Below are positions 26,244 through 35,670 of a stretch of 64,000 nucleotides of DNA, one piece after another. Numbering within the stretch: the first letter of the stretch is position 1; each line of letters begins with the position of its first letter. A program made the position numbers and the translations under genes. Source of the stretch: an uncultured Colwellia sp. (GTDB taxonomy: Bacteria > Pseudomonadota > Gammaproteobacteria > Enterobacterales > Alteromonadaceae); contig CAJXUN010000001.1 of NCBI GenBank assembly GCA_913061475.1, forward strand, positions 62,001 through 126,000. The letters are read 5' to 3'. Under the pieces are notes generated by a model. The model ran no database searches, was not told where the DNA came from, and worked only from the letters and a program-made list of their open reading frames with translations.

Positions 26244-26933
26244 ATGAGTAAGGTAATCATCATTTTGTTGATGACTTTGGCGTTTAATGTTCATGCAAGT
26301 GTGTTAACTATTCCAGATAATATTATTGTTTTAAGCGTAAATGGTGAAGAGCAAGTCAATAGTTTTTTCGCCAAAGAAACCCAGTTAACACTGGAGCAAG
26401 GTGAGCATGTTTTAGTACTTAAATATCAAGATATTTTTGAGGGCTGGGATGACCATACTAAAGTCACGTCTAAACCGTTTATTGCACTATTCACCTTATC
26501 TAAAACACAGTTGCAAAACTCAACATTAATAATGAAAACATTAGTCTTAGAGGAGTTGGCGCAAGCAAAACGTTTTGCAAAAAATCCTCATGTTGTAATA
26601 TCTACAGCACAAGGTAAGGAGATAAAGGTATTTAATCAATCATTGATTGCCTTTAATGCTCAGTTGAGATTTTCTCAGTTAACAAATTCAAATTCAAATT
26701 CAAATCCAAATGACGAAGGCGAAAAAATGGCCGGTGTTGCCACTGTTGAGAATATAAAACTAGTCAATGCAGATATTTGCACTAGCAATCAAGGTCATAT
26801 TTCTGAACTAAGCCGCCTCGCAAGATTAAAATGTTTATGGCACGCTAGCAGTCAAATGGAGCAAGAAGCTTTTGTTTATTTTATTCTATCAGATCAGCAA
26901 CAGCGCCTAAATCAGACAAACATCGAAAAATAA
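26244..26933 (+). CDS. DUF2057 (YccT/CsgI-like) exported protein
   Basis: 229 residues with a cleavable signal peptide (about 1-18, ending FNVHA-S). The N-terminal half has the DUF2057 pattern: LTIPDNIIVLSVNGEE, QGEHVLVLKYQDIF and KPFIALFTL. In E. coli the family member CsgI modulates curli assembly; whether that holds here is unknown. ATG 26244 is chosen because GAGG lies seven bases upstream; an in-frame ATG at 26232 precedes that site. A hexanucleotide repeat inside the gene encodes Asn-Ser repeats. Confidence 0.8.
   Translation: MSKVIIILLMTLAFNVHASVLTIPDNIIVLSVNGEEQVNSFFAKETQLTLEQGEHVLVLKYQDIFEGWDDHTKVTSKPFIALFTLSKTQLQNSTLIMKTLVLEELAQAKRFAKNPHVVISTAQGKEIKVFNQSLIAFNAQLRFSQLTNSNSNSNPNDEGEKMAGVATVENIKLVNADICTSNQGHISELSRLARLKCLWHASSQMEQEAFVYFILSDQQQRLNQTNIEK
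26684..26707 (+). repeat. In-frame hexanucleotide repeat (AAATTC)n
   Basis: Three AAATTC units and one AAATCC variant in tandem inside the DUF2057 gene, encoding a short Asn-Ser tract. Copy changes would keep the frame. Confidence 0.8.
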
Positions 26934-27108
26934 GTAACGTCAGTGAATAATAGAGCTAGCAATAGAGTGTCGGGAATTTATAAAACGGTCAGAGCCAATG
27001 CTATTCTGTTTTAGGCATGAAAAAGTAAGACAAGCGTTATCATGAAGATAATAGTAAGCTATTTGTTAATTAAACATCGATAAATGTGTACGCAAGGTTA
27101 ATTTTGCC

Positions 27109-27164
27109 ATTAAAGCGCATTAAATTGTCAGATAATTGCCAATTGCGGTTGATAGCGCTTTAAT
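27109..27164. repeat. 10-bp inverted repeat upstream of msrC
   Basis: ATTAAAGCGC (27109-27118) and GCGCTTTAAT (27155-27164), 36 bases apart, about 50 bases before the msrC start. Could be a regulator site or leader structure; function unknown. Confidence 0.5.
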
Positions 27165-27216
27165 TTCATCAGCTATCAGGGTATGTTATGCGTTTTTATT
27201 TTAGGTACTATCATTA

Positions 27217-27693
27217 ATGACTAAAAATACCTTTTATCGTGACTTATATATTCAAGTTGAAGCACTGATCAGTGATGAAGCTGATGTTATTGCTAATATG
27301 GCTAACGTAAGTGCGTTGTTGTTTGAAAAATTAACTGAGGTTAATTGGGTAGGTTTTTACCGTATGGTAAATGATGAGTTAGTACTGGGTCCGTTTCAAG
27401 GTAAGGTAGCTTGTATCCGCATTCCTTTAGGACGTGGTGTTTGTGGCACAGCGGCAAGTGAAAACAAAGTACAACGCGTAGCGGATGTACATGAATTTGA
27501 TGGTCACATTGCTTGTGATGCTAGCACTAATTCAGAAATAGTATTACCTTTAACCTTAAATCAGAAGGTAATTGCGGTGCTTGATATCGATAGCATAGCG
27601 TTTAATCGTTTTGATTCTGATGACCAAGCAGGATTAGAAAAAATAATTAGTCTATTTGAAAATGTCATGATCAAGCATGGCGTGATAAACTAA
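27217..27693 (+). CDS. msrC: Free methionine-R-sulfoxide reductase
   Basis: 158 residues, a single GAF domain. Reduces free L-methionine-(R)-sulfoxide with thioredoxin. The three active-site cysteines are C66, C76 and C100, with the same spacing (10 and 24) as in the E. coli enzyme; PLGRGVCGTAA and ACDASTNSEIVLPL are family blocks. The stop overlaps the next ATG by one base, so translation is coupled to the small gene downstream. Confidence 0.95.
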   Translation: MTKNTFYRDLYIQVEALISDEADVIANMANVSALLFEKLTEVNWVGFYRMVNDELVLGPFQGKVACIRIPLGRGVCGTAASENKVQRVADVHEFDGHIACDASTNSEIVLPLTLNQKVIAVLDIDSIAFNRFDSDDQAGLEKIISLFENVMIKHGVIN

Positions 27694-27980
27694 TGAAAGA
27701 ATTTATTGTTATTCATGACTATTTAGTATCAGAAGCCGTTGTCGGTGATTGGGATGGTCAGGAAGAAGAAGTTGCTGAACGTATTAATGAAATTTATCAT
27801 ACTATTTACGACTTAGCAGAAGAAGATATTGCGCCAGAGGTTTTAGAGCATTTGCTGTCTTTGGTGTGGGATACGTGGATAGGGCAAGAAGCCTTAACTG
27901 AAATTGAAAGTGATGATATTTATGATTGGTGCCGACATTTGTTGGAAAATCGCGAACAATATCTAGCAGAGCAGAATTAA
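27693..27980 (+). CDS. Small acidic protein of unknown function
   Basis: 95 residues, very acidic (about a quarter Asp/Glu), predicted mostly helical, no signal peptide and one cysteine (DWCRHLLENR). I do not recognise a family. It starts inside the msrC stop (TAATG) and ends 20 bases before proQ, so the four genes msrC-this-proQ-prc look like one operon. Confidence 0.75.
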   Translation: MKEFIVIHDYLVSEAVVGDWDGQEEEVAERINEIYHTIYDLAEEDIAPEVLEHLLSLVWDTWIGQEALTEIESDDIYDWCRHLLENREQYLAEQN

Positions 27981-28000
27981 AATTTTTAAAAGTTGTATTT

Positions 28001-28729
28001 ATGGAAAATAAAACAGAAAGTGAAGTTAAAGTGGTAGCAGAGACAGCAGTTGAAACAACGTCAAACGTTGAAGCTGAAGTTAAGCGCATCAGCACAAAAG
28101 AAATTATCGCCTACTTGGCGGAAAAATTTCCAACGTGCTTTTCTATTGAGGGCCATGCAAAGCCACTAAAGATTGGTATTTTCCAAGATTTAGCTGAAAA
28201 ATTAGCGGGTGATGAAACGGTAAGCAAAACTCGTTTACGCCAAGCACTTAGACATTATACTAGCAGCTGGCGCTACCTCAAAGCGATTAAAGTGGGTAGT
28301 TTTCGCGTCGATATCGATGGTAATGACTCTGCTGAAATTGATCAGGAACAAGCTGATTATGCGAGTAAGACCTTAAAAGAAAGCCAAGAAAAATTTGGTA
28401 ACAAAAACGCTAAAGACAAAGTGGCTAAAAAACCTTATAAAGGTAATACCAATAAGGGAACTAAGTCTGTTAATAAAGACTCTACAGATAATAGTCGCAA
28501 AGAAAAATTCAATTCGGTTAAATCAAGTAAACGTGCACCAGCCAAAGCTGCCGTTAAACTTAAGCCAGTTGAAACAAGTAATGTTGTTGTTGGCAAAAAT
28601 ATCAAAGTGCAGTTAGGACAATCGTCAATGGATGCTGTTATCACTGAAGTTTCCGGTAAAGATGTTAGCGTTCAATTAAACTCTGGTATGGTTGTTAAAA
28701 CACAAGTTAAAAATATTTTTACAGAATAA
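28001..28729 (+). CDS. proQ: RNA chaperone ProQ
   Basis: 242 residues from ATG 28001. ProQ/FinO domain at about residues 30-135 (TKEIIAYLAEKFPTCFSIEGHAKPLKIGIFQ is the usual start; LRQALRHYTSSWRYLKA the usual core), a long Lys/Asn-rich linker, and a C-terminal Tudor-like domain (about 190-242). It binds many small RNAs and mRNA 3' ends. Directly upstream of prc, as in E. coli. Confidence 0.95.
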   Translation: MENKTESEVKVVAETAVETTSNVEAEVKRISTKEIIAYLAEKFPTCFSIEGHAKPLKIGIFQDLAEKLAGDETVSKTRLRQALRHYTSSWRYLKAIKVGSFRVDIDGNDSAEIDQEQADYASKTLKESQEKFGNKNAKDKVAKKPYKGNTNKGTKSVNKDSTDNSRKEKFNSVKSSKRAPAKAAVKLKPVETSNVVVGKNIKVQLGQSSMDAVITEVSGKDVSVQLNSGMVVKTQVKNIFTE

Positions 28730-28744
28730 ATTTGGAGTATGTGT

Positions 28745-30781
28745 ATGCATAAATTTTGTCGTATAGCTTTAGCGGTATCCTTGTCACTTGCCAGTATCTC
28801 GATATTAGCCGAGAACAAAGAAGACAATAAAGAATTGCCCATATTGGCACCTGAAAGCCAACATGCTACTTCTACAAAGCGAATTACGGCGCAATTTACG
28901 CGTGCACATTACAAAAAAATAAATATTGATGATCTGCTTTCTGAGCAAATATTTGACCGTTACATTAAGCAATTAGACTATGCACGTAATGTCTTTCTTG
29001 CCTCAGATGTTGAAGGTTTTTCGCAGTATCGTGATAAATTCGACACATACATTGCTCGTGGTAAACTCGATATTGCTTATCAAATTTATAACCTAAATTT
29101 ACAACGTCGATTAGAACGCTATCAATATGCCTTAAGTTTGTTAGAAAACGAAAAAGCGTTTGATTTTGAATTAGATGAATCTTACAACTTTGATCGTGAA
29201 GAAGCACAAAGACCTACCTCTGTTGCTGAGTTAAACGAATTATGGCGCAAGAAAGTTAAATACGATGCGCTTAATTTAACCTTAGCCGGTAAAGAATGGC
29301 CGAAAATTCAAGAAGTTCTCGGCAAACGTTACCGCTACGCTATTAAACGCTTGAAACAAAGTGAAAGCGAAGATGTTTTCCAAATAGTGATGAATAGCTT
29401 CGCTAGGGTTGTTGAGCCGCATACGTCATATTTATCACCACGTAATGCAGAACGTTTTCAAATGGAAATGAACCTATCGTTAGAAGGTATAGGTGCGGTT
29501 TTACGTGCAGAAGAAGATTACACGGTTATTCAAAGCGTCGTTTCTGGTGGTCCTGCGGATAAGTCGAATGAATTGAAGCCTAAAGATCGTATTGTTGGCG
29601 TATCGCAAGATGATAAAGATTTTGTCGATGTCATCGGCTGGCGTTTAGATGACGTTGTTGAACTGATTAAAGGCCCGAAAGGGAGTAAGGTTAGGTTACA
29701 AGTTTTAGGTGCTGAATCTGAAGATGATAGCAGCATTAAGGTCGTCTCTATTGTTAGAGATACCATTAAACTTGAAGATCGTGCGGCAAAATCAGAAGTA
29801 TACTTTGAGAAAGAAGGTGATGAAAACACTAAAAAGTTGGGTGTGATCACCATTCCAAGTTTTTATAATAATCTTTCTCGTGATGTCAAGCTTGAAATTG
29901 CTAAACTTAAAGACGAAAACGTTGCCGGTATCATTGTTGATTTACGCGGTAATGGTGGCGGTTCATTAACAGAAGCTACTTTACTTACCGGTCTATTTAT
30001 AGATAAAGGTCCGGTTGTACAAGTACGTGACGGAGCCAATCGAGTACAAGTTAACAGTGATAAAGATGGTGTCAGCTTTTATGATGGACCATTAACCGTG
30101 ATGGTTGATCGTTATAGTGCCTCAGCTTCCGAAATATTTTCCGCAGCAATTCAAGATTATGGTCGCGGTATTATTGTTGGCGAACATACTTTTGGTAAAG
30201 GTACGGTTCAACAACATCGAGGTTTAGGCCGTGTATACGATCTATACGAGAACCCATTTGGTAGTATTCAATTTACCATCGCCAAATTTTATCGAATTAA
30301 TGGTGGCAGTACACAACATCGTGGCGTGTTACCTGATATTGAATTTCCTTCAGCGATAGATCCTGCTGACTGGGGCGAAAGTAAAGAAGAAAATGCTTTA
30401 CCTTGGGACCAAATTCCTAAAGCGCGATACAATAAACTCAACGATATTAGCCATGATTTATCTTATTTAAGCTCATTGCATCGTTCACGTGTTTTGGAAA
30501 ACAGAGAGTTTAATTATCTGCTATCTGATATTGAAGAATATAAAGCTGAAAAAGACGACAAAACTATTTCGCTAAATCTAGCCAAACGCAAAGAGAAACG
30601 AGAAGAGCGTAAAGCCAAGCAGCTAACACGAGCTAATGAGCGTCTTGTGCTTATGGGCAAAGAAAAAGTGACTGATTTAGATGATTTACCAGAAGATTTA
30701 GAAGAGCTAGATCCATTTTTAGACGAAACGGCAAAAATCACCTTTGATCTAGTTTCTTTAGGTAAAGTCGCAAAAAAATAG
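28745..30781 (+). CDS. prc: Tail-specific protease Prc
   Basis: 678 residues with a signal peptide (about 1-20, ending ISILAEN). Periplasmic S41 protease that degrades proteins with non-polar C-termini and processes penicillin-binding protein 3 and MltG-type substrates. It has an N-terminal domain, a PDZ domain (about 230-320) and the catalytic part with the Ser in DRYSASASEIF and the Lys in HTFGKGTVQQ, 25 residues apart as in E. coli. ATG 28745 is seven bases from GGAG; ATG 28739 is too close to it. Confidence 0.96.
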   Translation: MHKFCRIALAVSLSLASISILAENKEDNKELPILAPESQHATSTKRITAQFTRAHYKKINIDDLLSEQIFDRYIKQLDYARNVFLASDVEGFSQYRDKFDTYIARGKLDIAYQIYNLNLQRRLERYQYALSLLENEKAFDFELDESYNFDREEAQRPTSVAELNELWRKKVKYDALNLTLAGKEWPKIQEVLGKRYRYAIKRLKQSESEDVFQIVMNSFARVVEPHTSYLSPRNAERFQMEMNLSLEGIGAVLRAEEDYTVIQSVVSGGPADKSNELKPKDRIVGVSQDDKDFVDVIGWRLDDVVELIKGPKGSKVRLQVLGAESEDDSSIKVVSIVRDTIKLEDRAAKSEVYFEKEGDENTKKLGVITIPSFYNNLSRDVKLEIAKLKDENVAGIIVDLRGNGGGSLTEATLLTGLFIDKGPVVQVRDGANRVQVNSDKDGVSFYDGPLTVMVDRYSASASEIFSAAIQDYGRGIIVGEHTFGKGTVQQHRGLGRVYDLYENPFGSIQFTIAKFYRINGGSTQHRGVLPDIEFPSAIDPADWGESKEENALPWDQIPKARYNKLNDISHDLSYLSSLHRSRVLENREFNYLLSDIEEYKAEKDDKTISLNLAKRKEKREERKAKQLTRANERLVLMGKEKVTDLDDLPEDLEELDPFLDETAKITFDLVSLGKVAKK

Positions 30782-30799
30782 ACATTTTTTAAACCTATT

Positions 30800-30826
30800 A
30801 AAAAACCACCTTAGGGTGGTTTTTTA
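30800..30826 (+). terminator. Terminator after prc
   Basis: AAAAAACCACC (30800-30810), loop TTAG, GGTGGTTTTTT (30815-30825). Confidence 0.93.
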
Positions 30827-31017
30827 CTATTTAAAGCTGGTAACTGATTTTTACCTGTATTATTTGCATAATTATTCTTCAATTCCTTATAAACAAAGGG
30901 CTAGTTAGCAGAAAATTAGCAAAAATAACTTGCACTATCAGTGAACAGTCGGCATGTTAGCTAACACAAATAATTTAATCACTATAATAACTAAGATAAT
31001 AAGGTGTAAATTTATCT

Positions 31018-32475
31018 ATGTCTGATCCTCAATCTTTGCGACAACCCTCCATGTTGGACTCTTTAATTCCAATTATTGTCCTTATTGGTTTATTAGTTAC
31101 TGCTGTTACCTTCTTTGGCGATAGTTCATCATCTGGACCTAACCAAATTGCTTTGCTTCTTGCTACGGGCGTAGCTGCGGTGATAGGGCTTAAAAACGGT
31201 TACACTTGGCACTCCATGGAAAAAGCCATTATTCATGGTATATCGATTTCTCTTGGTGCGGTATTAATTTTGTTAGCCGTAGGCTCACTTATTGGTACTT
31301 GGTTATTATCGGGTACGGTTCCGACCATGGTTTATTATGGTTTGAAAATTATTGATCCGAGTTGGTTTTATGCTGCTACTTGTCTTGTCTGTGGTATTGT
31401 CGCTATGAGTATTGGTAGCTCTTGGACAACTGCCGCCACGGTGGGTGTTGCATTTATTGGTATCGCTGGAGGTTTTGATCTCTCAACATCTGTGACTGCT
31501 GGTGCGGTAATATCAGGTGCGTATTTTGGCGATAAACTCTCGCCACTTTCTGAAACAACGAATTTAGCTCCTGCAGTTGCGGGCAGCGAATTATTCGAAC
31601 ATATCCGTTATATGCTATGGACCACAATACCTTCGATTACTATTGCACTAATTTTGTTCCTCATTATTGGCTTTAATCACTCTTCAACTGACATGGGCAA
31701 TACTGATAGTATCGTGTCGTTAACGAGTACATTAGAAAATACTTACAACATCTCGGCACTAAACTTAATACCATTATTGATTTTATTAGTCTTAGCTTAT
31801 AAAAAAATGCCGGCTTTTCCCGCGGTCGCTATTGGCGCTGTTATTGGTGCTATTTGGGCACTAATTTTTCAGCAAGATTTAATCTTGGCGATGGCCGAAG
31901 AGGGAGTGGAGTCAACTAAAGCCATTATTATGGTGGTGTGGACAGCTTTCTTTGACGGTGTTGTTGTTGAAACGGGTAATAGTGAAATAGATCAACTCCT
32001 TAGTCGTGGTGGCATGTCAGGTATGTTAAATACTATCTGGCTTGTGGTTACCGCATTAAGTTTTGGAGCAATTTTAGAACATTTAGGCATGTTGAAAAAA
32101 TTTGTTGAATCAATTTTAGCTACTGCCAAGTCTACCGGTAGTTTAATTGCTAGCACGGTCGCGACTTGTATTGGTACTAACTTGATTACTGCCGATCAAT
32201 ATATGGCGATAGTCATGCCAGGAAGGATGTACAAAGATGAATATAAAAAAAGAGGGCTGCACCCAGTATTATTGAGTCGAACATTAGAAGACTCGGGTAC
32301 CATTACTTCGCCGCTTATTCCTTGGAATACTTGCGGTGCCTTTATGTTTGGTGCTCTGGCGTTAACATCTTATGATTACATATTTTATTGTTTCTTTAAC
32401 TTAATCAACCCCGTTTTAGCCGTAGCGTACGGTTATATGGGTTTTAAGATAAAAAAGTTAGTGACAAATAACTAA
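31018..32475 (+). CDS. nhaC: NhaC-family sodium/proton antiporter
   Basis: 485 residues, about eleven to twelve membrane helices. NhaC signature stretches are present: SIGSSWTTAATVGVAFIGIA, GAYFGDKLSPLSETTNLAPA, NLITADQYMAIVMPGRMY and LEDSGTITSPLIPWNTCGAFM. Expected to expel sodium (or sodium-lactate/malate in relatives), which suits a marine cell. It has its own upstream region of 190 bases and its own terminator. Confidence 0.92.
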   Translation: MSDPQSLRQPSMLDSLIPIIVLIGLLVTAVTFFGDSSSSGPNQIALLLATGVAAVIGLKNGYTWHSMEKAIIHGISISLGAVLILLAVGSLIGTWLLSGTVPTMVYYGLKIIDPSWFYAATCLVCGIVAMSIGSSWTTAATVGVAFIGIAGGFDLSTSVTAGAVISGAYFGDKLSPLSETTNLAPAVAGSELFEHIRYMLWTTIPSITIALILFLIIGFNHSSTDMGNTDSIVSLTSTLENTYNISALNLIPLLILLVLAYKKMPAFPAVAIGAVIGAIWALIFQQDLILAMAEEGVESTKAIIMVVWTAFFDGVVVETGNSEIDQLLSRGGMSGMLNTIWLVVTALSFGAILEHLGMLKKFVESILATAKSTGSLIASTVATCIGTNLITADQYMAIVMPGRMYKDEYKKRGLHPVLLSRTLEDSGTITSPLIPWNTCGAFMFGALALTSYDYIFYCFFNLINPVLAVAYGYMGFKIKKLVTNN

Positions 32476-32503
32476 AACTTTCTCAAAATTAATAAATATT
32501 CAT

Positions 32504-32529
32504 AAAGCCTGTTGATAACAGGCTTTTTT
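32504..32529 (+). terminator. Terminator after nhaC
   Basis: AAAGCCTGTT (32504-32513), GAT loop, AACAGGCTTT (32517-32526), then T-run. Confidence 0.92.
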
Positions 32530-32580
32530 AATGTCTATCGCAGGCGTTAATTTTTCACAATGACTCTTTTAAGGATACGC

Positions 32581-35136
32581 ATGAGTGATTTTACTCCACG
32601 CTATTTAGCTGATTATAGCGAAACGAATTTTTCTATTTCTACCGTTGAACTTACGTTTGAACTTGACGAGTATAAAACCCGCGTTACGAATCGAATGCTA
32701 ATTACGCGTAAAGTGTCCGATAATCAACCACTGCATTTAGATGGAGAACATTTAAGCCTGTTGTCGGTACGTGTCGATGACAAAACATTATCAAATGATG
32801 ATTATCAAGTCAGTGATACGGGCTTAACCATTGCTATCGATAACTCTGACTTTGAACTAGAAATTGTTACAGAAATTAATCCAACTGAAAATACCGCGTT
32901 GGAAGGTTTATTTAAATCGGGCGATGCTTATTGTACCCAATGTGAAGCAGAAGGCTTTAGACGTATCAGTTACTATCTCGATCGACCTGATGTTATGGCT
33001 ACCTTTACCACTAAAGTGATTGCCAATAAAACGCAATTTCCGTATTTATTGTCAAATGGCAATAAGGTGGCTGAAGGAACGTTAGCCGATGGTCAACATT
33101 TCGTGCAATGGCATGACCCATTTCCTAAACCTTGCTATTTATTTGCCTTGGTGGCTGGCGATTTTGATGTTTTAAGTGACAACTACCATACCGGCTCAGG
33201 CCGCGATGTAGCGCTGGAAATATTTGTTGATAAAGGCAATCTACATAAAGCACATCATGCGATGGCGTCGTTAAAGCACTCTATGCGTTGGGATGAAAAA
33301 ACTTTTGGGCTAGAATACGATCTCGATATCTATATGATAGTAGCAGTAGACTTTTTCAATATGGGGGCCATGGAAAATAAAGGCTTGAATGTCTTTAATA
33401 GTAAGTTTGTATTGGCGGATGAAACGAGCGCGACCGATGTTGACTATTTTAATGTTGAGGCGGTTATCGCGCATGAATATTTTCATAACTGGACAGGTAA
33501 TCGAGTCACTTGCCGCGATTGGTTCCAACTAAGTCTAAAAGAGGGCTTAACGGTTTTTAGAGATCAACAGTTTAGTGCTGACATGCACTCAGCTGCCGTC
33601 ACGCGCATTCAAAATGTAAGGGTATTGCGTTCGATGCAGTTTGCTGAAGACGCTGGTCCGATGGCACATCCTATTCGCCCAGAAAAAGTTATTGAAATGA
33701 ATAACTTTTATACCTTAACGGTTTATGAAAAGGGCGCTGAAGTTATTCGCATGATCCACACGCTCTTGGGCGCTGATAAATTTAGAAAGGGTATAGATTT
33801 ATATTTTGCACGCTTTGATGGTATGGCCGTTACCTGTGATGATTTTATCGATGCGATGGCTGATGCGTCGGCTGTTGATCTCACACAGTTTAAGCGCTGG
33901 TATAGCCAAGCAGGTACACCAGAGATAACGGTTAGTGAAACCTTTGATAGCGTTAGTAATGAGTATCAATTAACCATTGAACAAGCCAATAGTGGTCAGC
34001 CCGCATTACATATACCCATTGCTATCGAACTTATTTCGGCAGCAGCACAGCCAAATCATTCTCAGTTATTAGCGTTAACCGACCAAAAACAATCATGGAC
34101 TTTCAAAGGCTATGATCAAAAACCGGTGTTAGCGTTATTAACTGGCTTTTCCGCACCAGTAAGAACACAGTTTTCACAATCAGATGAAGATTTGCAGCTT
34201 ATTATGATACGGGCAAATGATGAGTTTTGTCGTTGGGATGCAGGACAAAAATTATTAACAACCTATATTATTCAAACTTTGCAGCAACCCGCAACAATCT
34301 TGCCTGATAGCCTATATCAAGCGTTTAGCACAATATTAACGGCGGACATATCTGCCGCCTTTAAAGCTGAGCAATTAACATTGCCGAGTTTTAGTGAGCT
34401 AGCAGACAGCATTGATGAAGTTGATCCTATCGCTTTACTCGATGCTATTGACAGCATTAAGTTAGCTTTAGTAAAACAACTAGCACCGTTATTTTTACAG
34501 CAATATCAAGCAAGTATTCAAACTGACTATGCCAATGATGGCAGCGCCATCGGTAAACGCGCCTTGAAAAATGTTTGTCTATCTTACTTAGCCAATTTGC
34601 GCGATCATCATGATGTTATAACCCAGCAATATCAAAACTCAAATAATATGACCGATACACTAGCAGCATTGCATTGTGCCGCAGCGCATAAGCATAATGA
34701 TTTTTCCAATATGATGGCAGACTTTGCAACAAAATGGTCAGATACAACACTTGTAATGGACAAATGGTTCGCGATACAAGCCAGTGTTAATGATGAGGCT
34801 ATTTATGATAATTTGTCGCAGTTGATAGCTCATCCATTATTTAGTCTAAAAAACCCCAATCGAGCACGCTCCTTGATCGGCGCATTTACCATGAATAACC
34901 CGCGTTATTTTCATTGTGACAGTGGCCGTGGTTATCAATTTTTACTTGAGCAATTGCAGTTATTAAATGATATCAATCCTCAGGTTGCATCACGCTTAAT
35001 CACACCCTTGATACAATTTAAGTCGTTTAATACGGATAGACAGCAAATGATCAAAGCAAAGCTAGTTGAGTTTACTGAGCAAGTTACGCTATCGAAAGAT
35101 TTAAAGGAAAAACTAGATGCGGCGCTGATGCATTAG
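32581..35136 (+). CDS. pepN: Aminopeptidase N
   Basis: 851 residues, M1 metallopeptidase. Broad-specificity cytoplasmic aminopeptidase. Substrate motif MGAMENKGLN, and the zinc site HEYFHNWTGNRVTCRDWFQL starting at H298 with the downstream Glu in LKEGLTVFRDQ; E. coli has the same numbering within one residue. ATG 32581 follows AAGGA; an upstream in-frame ATG (32560) precedes that site. Followed by the small DUF2835 gene after nine bases. Confidence 0.97.
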   Translation: MSDFTPRYLADYSETNFSISTVELTFELDEYKTRVTNRMLITRKVSDNQPLHLDGEHLSLLSVRVDDKTLSNDDYQVSDTGLTIAIDNSDFELEIVTEINPTENTALEGLFKSGDAYCTQCEAEGFRRISYYLDRPDVMATFTTKVIANKTQFPYLLSNGNKVAEGTLADGQHFVQWHDPFPKPCYLFALVAGDFDVLSDNYHTGSGRDVALEIFVDKGNLHKAHHAMASLKHSMRWDEKTFGLEYDLDIYMIVAVDFFNMGAMENKGLNVFNSKFVLADETSATDVDYFNVEAVIAHEYFHNWTGNRVTCRDWFQLSLKEGLTVFRDQQFSADMHSAAVTRIQNVRVLRSMQFAEDAGPMAHPIRPEKVIEMNNFYTLTVYEKGAEVIRMIHTLLGADKFRKGIDLYFARFDGMAVTCDDFIDAMADASAVDLTQFKRWYSQAGTPEITVSETFDSVSNEYQLTIEQANSGQPALHIPIAIELISAAAQPNHSQLLALTDQKQSWTFKGYDQKPVLALLTGFSAPVRTQFSQSDEDLQLIMIRANDEFCRWDAGQKLLTTYIIQTLQQPATILPDSLYQAFSTILTADISAAFKAEQLTLPSFSELADSIDEVDPIALLDAIDSIKLALVKQLAPLFLQQYQASIQTDYANDGSAIGKRALKNVCLSYLANLRDHHDVITQQYQNSNNMTDTLAALHCAAAHKHNDFSNMMADFATKWSDTTLVMDKWFAIQASVNDEAIYDNLSQLIAHPLFSLKNPNRARSLIGAFTMNNPRYFHCDSGRGYQFLLEQLQLLNDINPQVASRLITPLIQFKSFNTDRQQMIKAKLVEFTEQVTLSKDLKEKLDAALMH

Positions 35137-35145
35137 GGTAGAGCG

Positions 35146-35361
35146 ATGACATATTATTTTAGCTTAAACTTAAGTAGTGATGATTTTTTACTTTATTACC
35201 AAGGGGTAATTAACACCATTGTGGTGACCACGGAAAACGGTCTTAGAGTTGAATTTCCAGCAATGCATTTGCGTCGTTATTTCTTGTCAGGCGGGATAAA
35301 GGGCCGTTTTTGTTTGAAAACCAAAGATAATAAGTTTCTGTCGTTGGATAAAATTTCTTAA
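35146..35361 (+). CDS. DUF2835 family protein
   Basis: 71 residues. Matches the DUF2835 pattern (YYFSLNLSSDDFLLYYQG, FPAMHLRRYF, GGIKGRFCL). No function is known; the family is small, soluble and gammaproteobacterial. Probably co-transcribed with pepN, which precedes it by nine bases. Confidence 0.85.
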   Translation: MTYYFSLNLSSDDFLLYYQGVINTIVVTTENGLRVEFPAMHLRRYFLSGGIKGRFCLKTKDNKFLSLDKIS

Positions 35362-35475
35362 TTAGAGCCTTTGCTTTAAACAGTGGTCAGACCATCGAAA
35401 GTCATCGACTGCAAATTGTCGATAGGATTACGGAGGCTATTTCTATTCACTATTTGCAGATCATAGCTTATTAAG

Positions 35476-35515
35476 AAATAGCGTTTAAAACGATTGTTTT
35501 AAACGCTATTTTGTT
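35476..35515 (+). terminator. Terminator-like hairpin after DUF2835
   Basis: AAATAGCGTTTAAAAC (35476-35491) pairs perfectly with 35496-35511 around GATT; the T-run after it is short (TTGTT). Confidence 0.7.
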
Positions 35516-35580
35516 CTCATCAGATGACTCGATTCAAGTCTTTAATATAAAGGGCTTTAACTAAGGTTTTAGCACTTGCC

Positions 35581-35619
35581 ACATGGTCAAAATGATGTAA
35601 TTATTGTTTCATACCATGT
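35581..35619. promoter_or_regulatory. Inverted repeat upstream of the DUF1302 cluster
   Basis: ACATGGT (35581-35587) and ACCATGT (35613-35619), with inner ATGA/TCAT also paired. Placed where a regulator of the cluster could bind, 50 bases before the gene. No regulator gene is adjacent. Confidence 0.35.
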
Positions 35620-35670
35620 AAGTGGACTTATAAAAATAAAAATGCAGAATCGCATCAGGGGAGATAAGAA

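Larger units (their letters stand above)
35362..35670. other. Intergenic region of 309 bases
   Basis: Contains a perfect 16-bp hairpin (35476-35511) that ends the pepN-DUF2835 transcript, and a 7-bp inverted repeat (35581-35619) that may be an operator for the DUF1302 gene. A ribosome-binding site AGGGGAG lies before 35671. No small ORF of note. Confidence 0.5.

Noticed and set aside
27926-28000. Upstream GTG extension of proQ
   Set aside because: It overlaps the preceding gene and adds residues with no similarity to ProQ; ATG 28001 gives the family start.
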